64,000 nucleotides of DNA from Proales similis (lineage: Eukaryota; Rotifera; Eurotatoria; Ploima; Proalidae). Positions 46,785-57,421 of this stretch are shown piece after piece (the stretch's first letter is position 1; every line of letters begins with the position of its first letter). A program made the translations under genes and the position numbers. A model generated the notes under the pieces. It did not search any database, was not told the DNA's origin, and saw only the letters and a program-made list of their open reading frames with translations. The DNA is taken from assembly GCA_019059635.1 (NCBI GenBank), contig JAGVRJ010000013.1, positions 1,364,001 through 1,428,000 of the forward strand, read 5' to 3'.

Positions 46785-47551
46785 ATGAAATTTCTCTTGG
46801 TTCTGTTGGCTTTCGTGGCCATTTCTCAGGCAAAGGTATTTCCTTCTCTCTTTTAAAGTTTTAATGACCAGAGCTAACCTTTCTTGTCAAGAAACTCGAA
46901 GTCACCGACAAGGTTTTCTTCGACATCACAATTGGAGGTCAGCCTGCAGGTCGAGTGGTTATCGGTCTTTTCGGAAAAGTTGTTCCTAAAACTGTCCGAA
47001 ACTTTGCCGAGCTTGCCGCTTTGCCCGAAGGACAAGGTTACAAAGGCTCCAAGTTCCATCGTGTGATTGCCAATTTCATGATCCAGGGTGGCGACTTTAC
47101 TAATGGCGACGGTACTGGCGGCCGTTCGATTTACGGAAACAGATTTGAAGATGAGAACTTTGACTTGAAGCATCTCGGCCCAGGATGGCTTTCTATGGTA
47201 TGAAACAAATGTCTTGATACTTTTCCAGAATCCTTAATTGCTCAACTTATAATTTCAAAAGGCTAATGCCGGCCCTGACACCAACGGCTCACAGTTTTTT
47301 ATCACCACTGTCACCACCTCGTGGCTCGACGGCCGTCACGTGGTCTTCGGCAAAGTGCTCGAAGGTGCCCTTCATCTTTTCGAACAATTTTAACATGAAC
47401 ATGAATAAGCATTTCTCTAAATCTAGGAATGGACGTAGTCAAAAAGGTTGAGCAGACCCAGACCAACTCTCGTGACCAGCCACTGAAGGAAGTTAAAATT
47501 GCCGACTCTGGTCGAATCACTGTTGATCCAGTCGAGGAGATTACTGTCTAA
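46785..47551 (+). CDS. PPIB: ER cyclophilin B-type peptidyl-prolyl isomerase
   Basis: Secretory-pathway proline isomerase. Four exons: 46785-46835, 46892-47197, 47262-47364 and 47427-47551. Exon 1 is exactly a signal peptide ([17 protein letters not shown]). The cyclophilin fold shows [48 protein letters not shown] (catalytic Arg in FHRV), [36 protein letters not shown] (crossing an intron), [23 protein letters not shown]. It ends [11 protein letters not shown], with no KDEL-type signal, as in other cyclophilin B proteins that are kept by other means. About 200 aa. Poly(A) signal AATAAA near 47599. Confidence 0.95.
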
Positions 47552-47757
47552 GTTGGCTCTTAAACTTGTTCGTTTTGAGAGAATCTTTTACTCGTCTAAT
47601 AAAAATCAAGCCATTTCAGGCTAATGAATGCTCTTAATTTTCAATCTATTTTTTATTTCTCAAGTTGGCTATGTTGAATTTCGCTTGAATTTTGTTGGTC
47701 CATACGGCAGCTGACGAATTAAATTTTTTTAAATACGCCATATAAGATAAAAAATAT

Positions 47758-49313
47758 TTAGAAAGTGTGCGCGACAGATTCAATGATTGAGATCGCCTCT
47801 TCCATTTGCGCCTCGTTGATTACGAGTGGAGGGGCGAATCGGATTTTATCTCCATGAGTTGGCTTGGCCAGTAGACCATGGTCTCTAAGTCTCATGCAAA
47901 ATTCCCATGCATCATATTCTACATGGTTGGTTTCATGGTAAATTTTTAAATCTGCCAGCCATTTAGCTAAAAAATCTTAACTTACTCGAGTCAATTACGA
48001 TGGCGTTCAACAGGCCTCGTCCTCGGACAATGCTCACCATTTCTTTAGGGAGCCGTCTTTTCAGCTCACTGCGAAATATTTCTCCCATCTTGGCGGCATT
48101 CTCTGCCAACTTTTCCTCTTCGCATACACGAAGCGCCTCTATTGCAACACGACAACCAAGTGGATTTCCTCCGTACGTCGATCCATGCTCGCCTGGCTTT
48201 ATACAAAGCATCACTTCGTCGTTCGCCAATACTGCTGATACCGGAAGAAGACCACCAGAAAGCGCTTTGCCCAAAACAAGTATGTCTGGCTTGGCGTTCT
48301 CGTGGTCAACACAAAGGCGTCTTAGAATAGAGGGAAAATCGCATATGAGCAAAAAATAAATGCTTGCAGCACGAGCCTTGGCTAAGCTTACTTTCCGGTT
48401 CGACAGATTCCGGTTTGAATTTCATCTGCAATCCAGAGCACATTATTTCGAGAGCAAATTTCCCTAATGCCTCGATAGTAGCCATCAGATGGAACAACTA
48501 CACCAGCCTCGCCTTGAATCGGCTCGACCATAAACGCACAGACGTTAAAGTCTTTGCAAGCCTCCTCCAAAGCATTCAGATCATTGTATGGGATTATCTT
48601 GAAATTAGGCATGAAAGGACCAAAGCCACTGTAACATTCAGGATCAGTCGAGCTCGATACTGCACTCAGAGTGCGACCCCAAAAATTGTTTGCCGCAAAT
48701 AAAACAACGGCCTTGTTTTCTGGAATTCCTTTTTTCAGGTAGCCCCACTTGCGCGCCAGCTTGATGCTCGTTTCACCTCCCTCAACGCCTTGTGAACGTT
48801 CGGTAAACGTTGGAAAATTAAAAAAAACTTGATCTGCACTCACCTGTGTTCATAGGAAGGAGCTTATCGAAGCCAAACAGCTTAGTGGCGTACTCTTCGA
48901 ATTCGCCCAGAACGTTGTTATAAAAGGCCCTTGATGTCAATGTCAACTTGGCAGCTTGTTGCTGGAGGGCCGCCACTATTCGCGGATGGCAGTGACCTTG
49001 GTTTACTGCACTGTATGCGCTCAAAAAGTCAAAATATCGATTTCCTTCCACGTCCCACATGAAAATGCCTTTTTTTCAATTGTTGTTAAAACGCCGAACT
49101 GTTCGAATTAAGTTCAAGAAAATATTTACCTTCTCCGCGCTCGAGTGCGACTGGCAGAGGATGATAATTGTGCGCTCCGTATTTGTCTTCTCGTTTGAAA
49201 ACAGCTTCTGATTTTTGACCGATTTTTGAACTTGTCATAGCCTCTGCGCTCTGAGTCGAGGCGAATCTCTTGGCAGTTGTGCCAATGCTTCTTATCAATT
49301 GTTTGGAAAGCAT
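47758..49313 (-). CDS. OAT: Ornithine aminotransferase, mitochondrial
   Basis: PLP enzyme converting ornithine and 2-oxoglutarate to glutamate semialdehyde and glutamate in the mitochondrial matrix. Start [20 protein letters not shown] is a typical presequence. Conserved blocks: [117 protein letters not shown] and the PLP-lysine segment [20 protein letters not shown], then [17 protein letters not shown] and [12 protein letters not shown]. The final exon encodes [20 protein letters not shown] and ends ESVAHTF. Five or so short introns. All catalytic residues (Lys in GKALS, Asp/Gln in ADEIQ) are present. Confidence 0.95.
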
Positions 49314-50159
49314 TTTTGTTTTTTTTTTAATTTAAAATGTTCAAATGTTTGTTCTAAATTCAACTGAAAAATTACTTTTACCAAGTGAAAACAAGAGAAA
49401 CGAATGCAAAATAAAAGTCCTAATTCAATATCGTTCGGCTAAACCAGGCTCGATTAGATGTCATTCAATAAAATATCTGGTTTGAGTATCAAATTCTAAA
49501 CATTAACCAGTTCGCTTCCTATTTGATGTGATGTGATGCACGCTCTACGTTGATAAGCCGACGTATGTTTAGTAACAACAAGCAAGCTTTGAATGAAACG
49601 TGTTTTGAGAAGAAAAAAGAGCTAGCCTAGCACAAACATGTTTCTAAGTTGCATTCAAGGCCATATGGTTGTCAACCACGCTGTCTAGTCTTGACCGAGC
49701 TAAGTAGAGCAATTTTGACTTGAAATTGTATACCTTGTTCAAATATCTCAAGTCGAGTGGTAGATTTTTTGAATGCCTGTTTTTGGGCGGGGCTTGATTA
49801 GATCTGCGTTCTGGTTTTTTACTTCTTGCGCTGCAACGTGCAAATAAATGTTCTAGTCTCTTCGTCTAGCAATCTGGCTGCAGTCTATCCAAATGCGCCG
49901 GCAAGGGAAGCTTATGCAAGTGCAGTTTTAAATTCGTCCAATCGACTGGTATAGATTACTTTATGAATGCATAAATTACCAGACCCGATCATTTCAATTT
50001 CTTTTTTTTTATGTTTTAGCCCTGCCCCTATTCAAGTCGATCAAAATGTCCAAAATTGAGTGAGAAATATTTTATTTCGCTTTATTTCATTCGAACGCAA
50101 AATTCGGAAAGTTTGGAATTTCATACTAAAAAATTCTAATCAATGCAGTGGGTTTCTTT
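49314..50159. other. 850-bp gap between OAT start and SUOX end
   Basis: Contains the OAT promoter and SUOX 3' UTR. AT-rich, no open frame with family signal, no tandem repeat noted. Confidence 0.45.
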
Positions 50160-51985
50160 TCATTGAAATCTGACTTTGATTTTATGCCAAGAATTGTTGA
50201 GCAGACCTCGAAGATTCCAAATCGCCTTTGCGGTTTCAGGTTGAGAATTCTGAGCTGAGTCAATCGCAACACAAACTATTTCCGCTTCCTCTTTGCCTTT
50301 TGGCACTGGTACTTTACATTCCCAGAGACTCCATGACCACCATCTGCCGAAAGAGTGGTAAAGGAGTTTATGACCAATTTAACGAGCATATTACTCACCT
50401 GTTGTACGGATGTGACAAATGCTTGAGGGTCGCATGCTGCCAAGAATCTCCTCCGTCTAAAGACACCAGGACTTGCTCAATTGCACGTCCTGCTCCACTG
50501 AAAGCGTAGCCTTTTACGTTGAATTCTCCACTTTTCTGAGTAATTAGTGTGTTTGGACTAGGCTCGCAGATTGCCGACTGAACTGGCGACTCTTGAATAG
50601 CTTTGAGCTTTCCGAAGTTCGCTTCGGACAATTCGTGCACTGTCGGTGGCAGCACTTTGTAATCATTTTGTTGCCAGTGACTAGGGCTCTCGTGCTCGCT
50701 GACCACTATTCGTCGCAGCCATTTGACTGAGCGAGCGCCTATTACTCCTGGGACTACCGCACGAAGTGGAAATCCATGGTCCAACGGAATTTGATGGCCG
50801 TTCATTTTGAAAGCAATCAGCACATCACCATATTCGTCAAACGCTTTCTCGATCGGAATGCTGGCTCCGTAACAAGAGCCGGTCGGATCTGTGTCTAAGC
50901 CTTCGAATTGTACATGGCGCGCTCGAGCATTTTTCGGATCTACGCCGCAGTATGTGAGCAAGTCTTTCAGTCTAACTCCGGTCCATTCAGCAGTGCTTAT
51001 CGCGCTTACTCCCCATTTTAGACCTTGAACGGCTTGGAATTCGTCCATTAATTTTCTCTTGTTGCCCGCACATTGAAGGGTCACCGGAACTGTGTAGATC
51101 GGAAATTTTGAACAAAACTCGTCCAAATTGAATTCAATTCGCCGATCGGCAATCTCGTCCAACACCTCTAGTCGGAAATTTTCAATATCCACTTGGGGCA
51201 CCGGCAAATGGTTGCGAACAAAGTGAAGCTCATTCGGTGTTATTAGATTGTCTGACAGGAACTCAGTGGGCGACTCGGCATTAAAAGGTTTACTGGTTAG
51301 AACTTTCAAAAGCGGATGACGCTTGGGCTCGTTTTGATAGGGATCTGCTGAACTGGCGACCACCTTTTTGGTATCTGACCGCTTCAGATTTCCGATTCGC
51401 ATTCCTTCAAGCATTTCATAGACCTCTCTGGTTTGATGAACTCTGTACATGTCCCAGAAAGGCTCGATTGAAGCTCCTGCTCCCAGAAGAATCTTTTTGC
51501 CGCCCGGATGTGATTGAATAAATTCGGTCACATCGTAGACACCATCGTTAAAGCTCATCCATATTCGCTCGGCATTTCGTCCATGCTGACCAACTTCTTC
51601 TTCAGTGTAAACTGGCAGCCCCTGGACAAACGAGCCGGGTCGTATTTCAACTTCGTCTTCCTGGTTTTCTAAACTATTTCCATCTGCTTCTCTGCACAAA
51701 TGTTTCTTTCTATTTAATTCTAAATAGCCCAAGCCTTCAAAGAAAGTTGAAAGTTTTGACGTATGTGTGCTCACGCTTTTCTAAGAGCGTTTTCTCACCT
51801 AATCCGGCTGTAAGAGCCATCAGAGCAGCAAGACCTTTTCTACTCTGGTTCTTGAACGAGGAGTTATCGTTCCATTTGCTCGATGTAGAGATCGAAGCTG
51901 CTGCTGCTCTTTGCAGTGATACAGCAGCTGCATAACGCTGTATCTGAGGCACTAGCCGTCGACCTGCGTGCTTTACACCCAGCAT
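50160..51985 (-). CDS. SUOX: Sulfite oxidase, mitochondrial
   Basis: Molybdenum-cofactor enzyme oxidising sulfite to sulfate in the intermembrane space. Three exons. Exon 1 encodes a mitochondrial presequence (MLGVKHAGRRLVPQIQRYAA) and a short hydrophobic segment (GLAALMALTAGLG). A roughly 65-nt intron ending TTTGAAG leads to exon 2 with the cytochrome b5 domain (MSFNDGVYDVTEFIQSHPGG; heme His in HPGG and YRVHQT), the linker, and the Moco domain: HFVRNHLPVPQVD, VTLQCAGNKR (Moco-binding Cys), WGVSAISTAEWTGVRLKDLL, PLDHGFPLRAVVPGVIGARS, VKWLRRIVVSE. Exon 3 (ending 50160) gives WWSWSLWECKVPVPKGKEEA, VAIDSAQNSQPET and WNLRGLLNNSWHKIKV. Cofactor ligands are intact. Only about 100 bp separate its start from the ATPSCKMT stop. 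Confidence 0.96.
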
Positions 51986-52084
51986 TTCTTAAATCTAAAA
52001 AAGCAAACACAAACTCGTTTCAATACTTGTTGACCAAGCTTATTAGAAGCCTCAATTTTATTGTTCGAATGGGCCGATTTGACC

Positions 52085-52789
52085 TCAGATGCTGTCATCG
52101 TCGTCATCGTCGTTCTTATCTTTTTTCGACTTGTTCTCTTTTTTTGCTCTTTTCTCGGCGGCTTCTCGTTGCTCCTCGGCGCTCAGCTGCTTGTCAAGCG
52201 AAGCACGATCGTAGATCCATACACTATCAAGATCGTCATCCAGGTGAAATTTGCTTCGATAGATTGGCACTGGATTTCGACAAGAGACAATAAGAGCGTC
52301 ATGCTTCATTTCACTTTTAAGCTTGCTCGCCAAATCTTTCATCATCTCCTGCACGCCGAATATCACAATCACATCGTAATCACTCATGTTAACATTCCAC
52401 AAATTTGCACGTTTGAACACAGGCCGATTGCTTTTAAATTCGCTTGAGAATGCTTTGAGCTTAGAGAACAGCACCAAAACTGAATTCAGCTCGACTCCAG
52501 TGGCATTGAAGCCTTTTTTGGCCGCTTCAAACACAATGCGCCCATCGCCGCTTCCGAGATCGACCAGTCTTAAAGGCCTTGCTGAAGCACTGCGTAATTG
52601 GGTTACTGACTTGAACACGTTTTCTATTTGGCGAGGTGTTGCCGGTATGTAAGGCAAAGCGTGCTTGCGTAACGCTGGTGTTAGAAACGGAACTGCTGCG
52701 ATAGTAAAGCCCACAGTAACCGCTCCGATGCCCAGCATGGCGTAGAAACCGGCCCCACGAGTCTGACTTGTTCCTTCGGCTTCGCTCAT
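52085..52789 (-). CDS. ATPSCKMT: Mitochondrial lysine methyltransferase ATPSCKMT (FAM173-type)
   Basis: SAM-dependent enzyme that trimethylates the c-subunit of ATP synthase in animals. One exon, 234 aa from ATG 52789 (MSEAEGTSQTRGAG); an upstream in-frame ATG at 52888 adds 33 residues and cannot be excluded. A hydrophobic membrane/targeting segment (FYAMLGIGAVTVGFTIAAVP) is followed by the family motif LPYIPATPRQIENVF, SAM motif I LVDLGSGDGRIVFEAAKKGF, ATGVELNSVLVLFSK, ANLWNVNMSDYDVIVIFGVQ and a core end SVWIYDR. The C-terminus is an added charged tail with EEQREAAEKRAKKENKSKK and a run of six aspartates, longer than the human protein. FAM173A and B are merged in many invertebrates, so paralogue naming is approximate. 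Confidence 0.85.
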   Translation of the reverse strand: MSEAEGTSQTRGAGFYAMLGIGAVTVGFTIAAVPFLTPALRKHALPYIPATPRQIENVFKSVTQLRSASARPLRLVDLGSGDGRIVFEAAKKGFNATGVELNSVLVLFSKLKAFSSEFKSNRPVFKRANLWNVNMSDYDVIVIFGVQEMMKDLASKLKSEMKHDALIVSCRNPVPIYRSKFHLDDDLDSVWIYDRASLDKQLSAEEQREAAEKRAKKENKSKKDKNDDDDDDSI

Positions 52790-53054
52790 ACTTTTAATTT
52801 TGATTTCTACAATGGCCGCACGCGCATTATGAAAGTAGACGCTCAAGCGAAAGAATTCTGTTGCAAGCCGATGTGAGACGGTTTGCACTTGCGTACATCC
52901 TCACGCGCTCACACACAAATAATAATTCAAAGTTATTGCTCTCTCTCTCTCTATCACTTGTTTTATCGCTTTTCTTGTTCTCAAAAAGCAATCGAAAGAG
53001 AAAATTTAGTTTTATTCGGAATGCAGCTAAAAGTTAGTTAAGTGTTGAATGCAT
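52790..53054. other. Short gap with CT tract upstream of ATPSCKMT
   Basis: About 265 bp between ATPSCKMT and the EXOC3 stop, both minus strand. A CT tract lies at about 52939-52953. Contains the ATPSCKMT promoter and EXOC3 3' end. Confidence 0.4.
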
Positions 53055-55772
53055 TTAAGCGTTGATTTTCAGCTCGCGTTTAAGTATAATCATGGCAGCA
53101 TCTTCATTCAGCTTTTTGCCACTCTCCGGTTTCTCGCAGAAGCTTTCGAATTTCTAGTTACATAATTTGTCGTTAATTAAGCTCGATCACATGAGTAGGA
53201 AGGGTAAACAAGCAAAGAAACTAGTCACCTCACGAAAGTCGGCTCGAGTCACATCGCCTCTAAGAGACAGCAGTGCAAACAGCATGTCGCTAGTCATACT
53301 CGGACACTTCTTAATCAGGCTGCATATTTCAACGCTGATAAAATCCAAATCGTCCGCTTTTACAACTTTGTTCATCAGCATTAGGATTTCAAAGTCAAAT
53401 TCCTGTTTCTGTAATTATGAAATGAGCTTTTCTGATTCGCTTTTGCTCGTTTGAGTTTGTTACCGGGTCGTCACAAAGGCCTCGAGACATGGTTTCGAAC
53501 CAGTGTTCGAATGAATAGACCTCTCGGGTCACTTTGTCGCTCAGTTTTTGTCTTTCGTTCGGGTCGGTGAATTGACACTTTCGAAATACTCTGCTCAGCA
53601 TCGACATGCTTTTTTAAACAAAACCATACAAAAGTCGCTATCTTTTTCTATACATTTTCTAATTCGCATACTTTTGTAGAAAGCCTTTCATGTATTCGGC
53701 TTTAATCCTGTCATGCCATCGGATCAACAAAGCGAGCTGAATATCGGGCCTCAGATGAGATAGATCGTTCATATAATCGCTTGAGGTGGTCAAGATTGTG
53801 TCCACGATTGTTTCGTTGTTAAGCCTTCAATTGTTTTAAAGCCAGATTTAGAGACAAGTCAGAATATTTGGTGCAACGTGCTACGAACCATTCGCGGCTG
53901 AGTAAAACTTTGAAATACTGCTCTTCCAAACAAGAGACCATATCTTCGATCAAATGCTCTATGCTAATGAAATTCTATTCAATGCAAAATGAATTTTGAT
54001 TAAGTTAATGCTCTGGTCCTTACCAAATCTCTGACACTTTGCCTATTTTGTTGGCGATCTTTTTGTATTGGTCGTTGGGTCCATTGAATTCGTCCGAGTC
54101 CATTACTTTGTCATAACGGTCCCGGATGTTGAGAAAACACTCACGCAATCGCATGCAATCGTTTGCGGTTGTAACTGCCCGCGTGATAAAGTTATGCTTG
54201 AGTAGCTCGGGGTTTTTCAAATGAGTTTGCCTAAACTCGATCACTTTGCCGCGCAGCATGTCAGAAAAAGTTTCCAGCTGCGATCGGATCATTTTGAGCG
54301 TTTCTGCCGTAAACCGTGCGTCGTTGGCGTAGTTTATCAAGTCGAGCTAAAACCTTGCGATCAATATCAATTTACAGTCCTAATCTGAACAGAACACTCA
54401 CCTGCTGCACAAGCATGGTGTTTATATCGTTGGGCATGTTGCTTTCGAAATTGCCCTCAATCGTAAAAGGCGTAACTTTATTTAGCCAGTCGGCATAGTT
54501 CTTCTCAATGGCATTCTGAAACCAGAATGAAGTGCGCTTGCGCGTGTGCTCAATGTGTGCCATGAGAGCACGCTGGTAATAGGTGTCGTCGAGAAGGTCG
54601 GGAAGTTCACTGGTCTTTATGGAGAGGCTAGGGTGGCCCATAAAGTACTCTGACTTGTATGTGTCTTGCCAGGAAAGGAGAACGAAATACTCTTGTCCTT
54701 GCAGTTGATTAGTGTCCATCAAATGCTTCATGTACTCAGTGAGCACCTCGTGTATAATGTTTACGCATGTGCTCATCAGCTTGTAACTTGGCGGAAAACA
54801 AGGTTCGCAAAGCTTTTTGATTGTCTCCAAATCTTGCACTAAACTGGTGCAGATAATTCCCAAATGCTTGCTGAACCATGACTCGTCGCTTTCTCGCTCG
54901 ACTACGCGTGTTCCGTGAATCTTGTCATCAAACATCTTCTTTATGTTCTCCATACACTTGCGTCGCCATTCTCTCGGCCTTTCTGGCGGAGCAAAGCCGC
55001 TCTCCTGCTTTTTCTTTCGCCAGTAATCGTCAAGCACTTCTTCTCTCTCGATTATTCTCAACGCGCTCACCAGCTGCTCTGGGTATGTCTTGCTCACCTC
55101 CAACATTCGCGATATTGTGACAAATATATGATTGTTGAGTTTTTTCTCAACCTCGTAGACCTCCTTGAAAAAGTCTTTGACAAGCTCACAATCGTCCTGA
55201 TTTGTCTTTCGCTCACTGGGTTGATCAAGCTCTTCGAGAATATCGTTGCGGCATTTTTCCATGTCGATGAGGCATTTGTGAGCTAGCAGGATTTTGTTCG
55301 TTTCTATAAGCTGTTTAGCTTCACCTGCTTGCGATTTTATCTTCAATATGTTTTTAACATTCTCTTTGGCTGATTTCAGCTGCTTGTGACGTCGGGCTTC
55401 TTTCCTCAGCTCACTAAGAGTGTTCTCCAGATGCGAAACTGCAGCGAATTCGTCCTGGATTGAGTAGATTGAACTCTTCACTTCATTCATCTGCTGAGCA
55501 ACATCGCGTAACTGACTCATACAAGAATTGACGCTGATAAAATGCGACTGAATCGCTGATTTGAGCTGAGCTTCGGTCATGTTCTACCATTTTGTATACA
55601 AACGTGAGAAACGAGACAAGTCTTATTGAGCTGAAGTTACCTTCTTGCGTTCATGTCTCAAAAGCTGCTGGTCGATTTGCTCGAGCTGTTCAGAAGTTGA
55701 AAAGGTGATTTGAAGCTTTTTAAAGGCATTCGCCTCAGCTTGCTCCTTAAGCTTGCTTAGCTCAAAGCTCAT
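53055..55772 (-). CDS. EXOC3: Exocyst complex component 3 (Sec6)
   Basis: Subunit of the exocyst that tethers secretory vesicles to the plasma membrane. Start MSFELSKLKEQAEANAFKKL (55772), then after a short intron a long exon (about 55580-54400) with LKSAIQSHFISVNSCMSQLR, coiled coil around ENTLSELRKEARRHKQLKSA, VKNILKIKSQAGEAKQLIET, AHKCLIDMEKCRNDIL, SALRIIEREEVLDDYW, ESGFAPPERPREWRRKCMEN, ESDESWFSKHLGIICTSLVQ and FPPSYKLMSTCVNIIHEVL. These match EXOC3 blocks such as VVRIIEREE and CFPPHYEIF. C-terminal exons continue with helical Sec6 domain pieces (for example CMRLRECFLNIRDRYDKVMD) and end ILKRELKINA. About seven introns, all short. Position and orientation are independent of the NAT gene, whose start is about 140 bp away on the other strand. 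Confidence 0.9.
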
Positions 55773-55910
55773 GATAGGCAACGAACTGTCTCTTTGTCTG
55801 CCCTAGCTAAGATACTATTCATTTAATTAAAACTTATTATGTTGGCGTATTATGGTGGCAAATATGGCTTGTCGAATGTTCAACTCACTTTAAAAAAAGA
55901 AATGCAAGAT
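55773..55910. promoter_or_regulatory. Head-to-head gap EXOC3 / NAT
   Basis: Only about 138 bp between the start codons of EXOC3 (55772, minus) and NAT (55911, plus). It must hold both 5' leaders and probably a shared promoter. AT-rich (near 55815-55840). Confidence 0.45.
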
Positions 55911-56726
55911 ATGCACATCGACGCCTATTTAAACCGATTCTCAAGCGGGCATCTTAGAGACCAAGTGTGCTTGGATAATCTTAGGCAGCTTCAAGCCAAC
56001 CATGTGAATTATATTCCTTTTGAAAATTTGGACATTGCCCTTGGTCGAAAAATCAAGTCCGATCTGCCTGTCATTTACGATAAAGTGGTTAGGAAGGGAC
56101 GTGGTGGCTTTTGTTTTGAACTGAACCCATTGTTTGGTTGGCTACTGCAAAATATTGGATACAAACTTAAATTTGTAGCCTGCCAAGTATATTCCGCACA
56201 AGCTCAAGATTTCTTTCCAAATTTCACCCACATTGCAATTGTGGTCGACCTGGGGGACAGAAACTACTTGGTCGATGTTGGATTTTCTTCTGGCTGGAAC
56301 GAGCCTTTACTTGTCGAAATAGATCAAGAGCAAAATTGCGCTGTAGGACAATTTCGTATCCATAAGGACAACCAACAGCTATTGCTCATGCGAAACAACT
56401 CTCAGCCAGCCGAGTGGAAATTTGTTTACAAATTTGGAGAACAAGCATTCTTGATTGAGGATTTTGATAAAATGCTAGACTGGGTCCAAAGCAAAGAATG
56501 TGCTCGTCTATACAATCGATCGATTGTTTCAAGAGTGACGGCCAGCGAACACTTGATGCTGATTGGCTTGAGATTTACTCGATCCAAATTTTCCGAATCA
56601 ATGCTGGTTGAACACGAGGACAAAGAGATAGACGAATATGAGTTCAAACAAATCCTGGAGGAGCATTTTAAACTGCAAGTTCCGGAAAACTTTCAACCCA
56701 GGAACATTGATTTTGACAAGACTTGA
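55911..56726 (+). CDS. NAT: Arylamine N-acetyltransferase
   Basis: Acetyl-CoA-dependent enzyme that acetylates aromatic amines and hydrazines. Intronless, 271 aa from ATG 55911 (MHIDAYLNRF). The frame is open to ATG 55839, but 55911 is chosen because it puts the catalytic triad at the canonical places: Cys68 (GRGGFCFELN), His107 (FTHIAIV) and Asp122 (NYLVDVGF). Other family blocks: HVNYIPFENLDIALGR near the N-terminus, LNPLFGWLLQNIGY and YKFGEQAFLIEDFDKML in the C-terminal part. Length is a little below the usual 275-295. The triad is complete, so activity is expected. NAT genes are patchy in animals and missing from several model invertebrates; an intronless copy among intron-bearing neighbours may mean horizontal or retro origin, or simply the single-coding-exon layout known from vertebrate NATs. 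Base composition is not obviously different from neighbours by eye. Confidence 0.93.
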   Translation: MHIDAYLNRFSSGHLRDQVCLDNLRQLQANHVNYIPFENLDIALGRKIKSDLPVIYDKVVRKGRGGFCFELNPLFGWLLQNIGYKLKFVACQVYSAQAQDFFPNFTHIAIVVDLGDRNYLVDVGFSSGWNEPLLVEIDQEQNCAVGQFRIHKDNQQLLLMRNNSQPAEWKFVYKFGEQAFLIEDFDKMLDWVQSKECARLYNRSIVSRVTASEHLMLIGLRFTRSKFSESMLVEHEDKEIDEYEFKQILEEHFKLQVPENFQPRNIDFDKT

Positions 56727-57421
56727 TGCAAACTCAGAAAATTACAAATTAACTCTAATCATCGAGCCAGTTGAAAATTAAATTTTAGGAATCTTACGGT
56801 TTTTTATGCATAGGCTCTCGAAATTTTAGATGTTAGATTCAGATGTGACTCTAGAAAATGCCAGCTATGTGTGGGCAATCACAACCGCTATTAATTGAAT
56901 TGAACTTGAGAATTAAATCGATCACTTTTATTCTCTCTCCATCTGCTTGAAAAGAATGCATAGGGCGCAAAAGAATGTGGATTCCAATAAGTTAAAGAAT
57001 TGACAAAGAGAGAGAGAGAGAGAGAGCAGTGCGCCATATTGAATTACAAAAAGGAAGAAAATCAAAAAACGAAAAGAACTCCAAAGATGCAAAAATGATC
57101 AAAAGAGAGAAAAAGCGATTAGAAGAAAGGGGACATTAGCAATTGAGAGTGACACTGAAGAAAAGAAGAGCTATTTTTGAGATCGGACGCTGTTAGGGGC
57201 GATATGAAGAAGTGACGCGGCCGTTTAAAAATTAGAGAAATTTTGAACAGAGCATAAAAACTTTGAAGAGATTCGGCCTTGTAGCTGATTGCTTAAACAT
57301 GAGAGGCATTCTGGCAAACATGGCGAACAAGACGATTTTAAGTTACGAAAATATGTGCTAAACAAACGAGCTGTACAATTGAATACTCCGTCTAATTACA
57401 AACGCCAATCGAACGCCAATA
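56727..57421. other. Convergent 3' region of NAT and LDB1, with GA tract
   Basis: About 700 bp tail-to-tail. Holds the NAT 3' UTR (AAATTAAA near 56775) and the LDB1 3' UTR. A GA tract lies at about 57006-57026. No gene seen. Confidence 0.45.
57006..57026. repeat. (GA)n tract between NAT and LDB1
   Basis: About ten GA units in the shared 3' region. Confidence 0.8.

Noticed and set aside
55839-55910. Longer N-terminus of NAT
   Set aside because: The extra 24 residues would move the catalytic triad off its canonical numbering 68/107/122.
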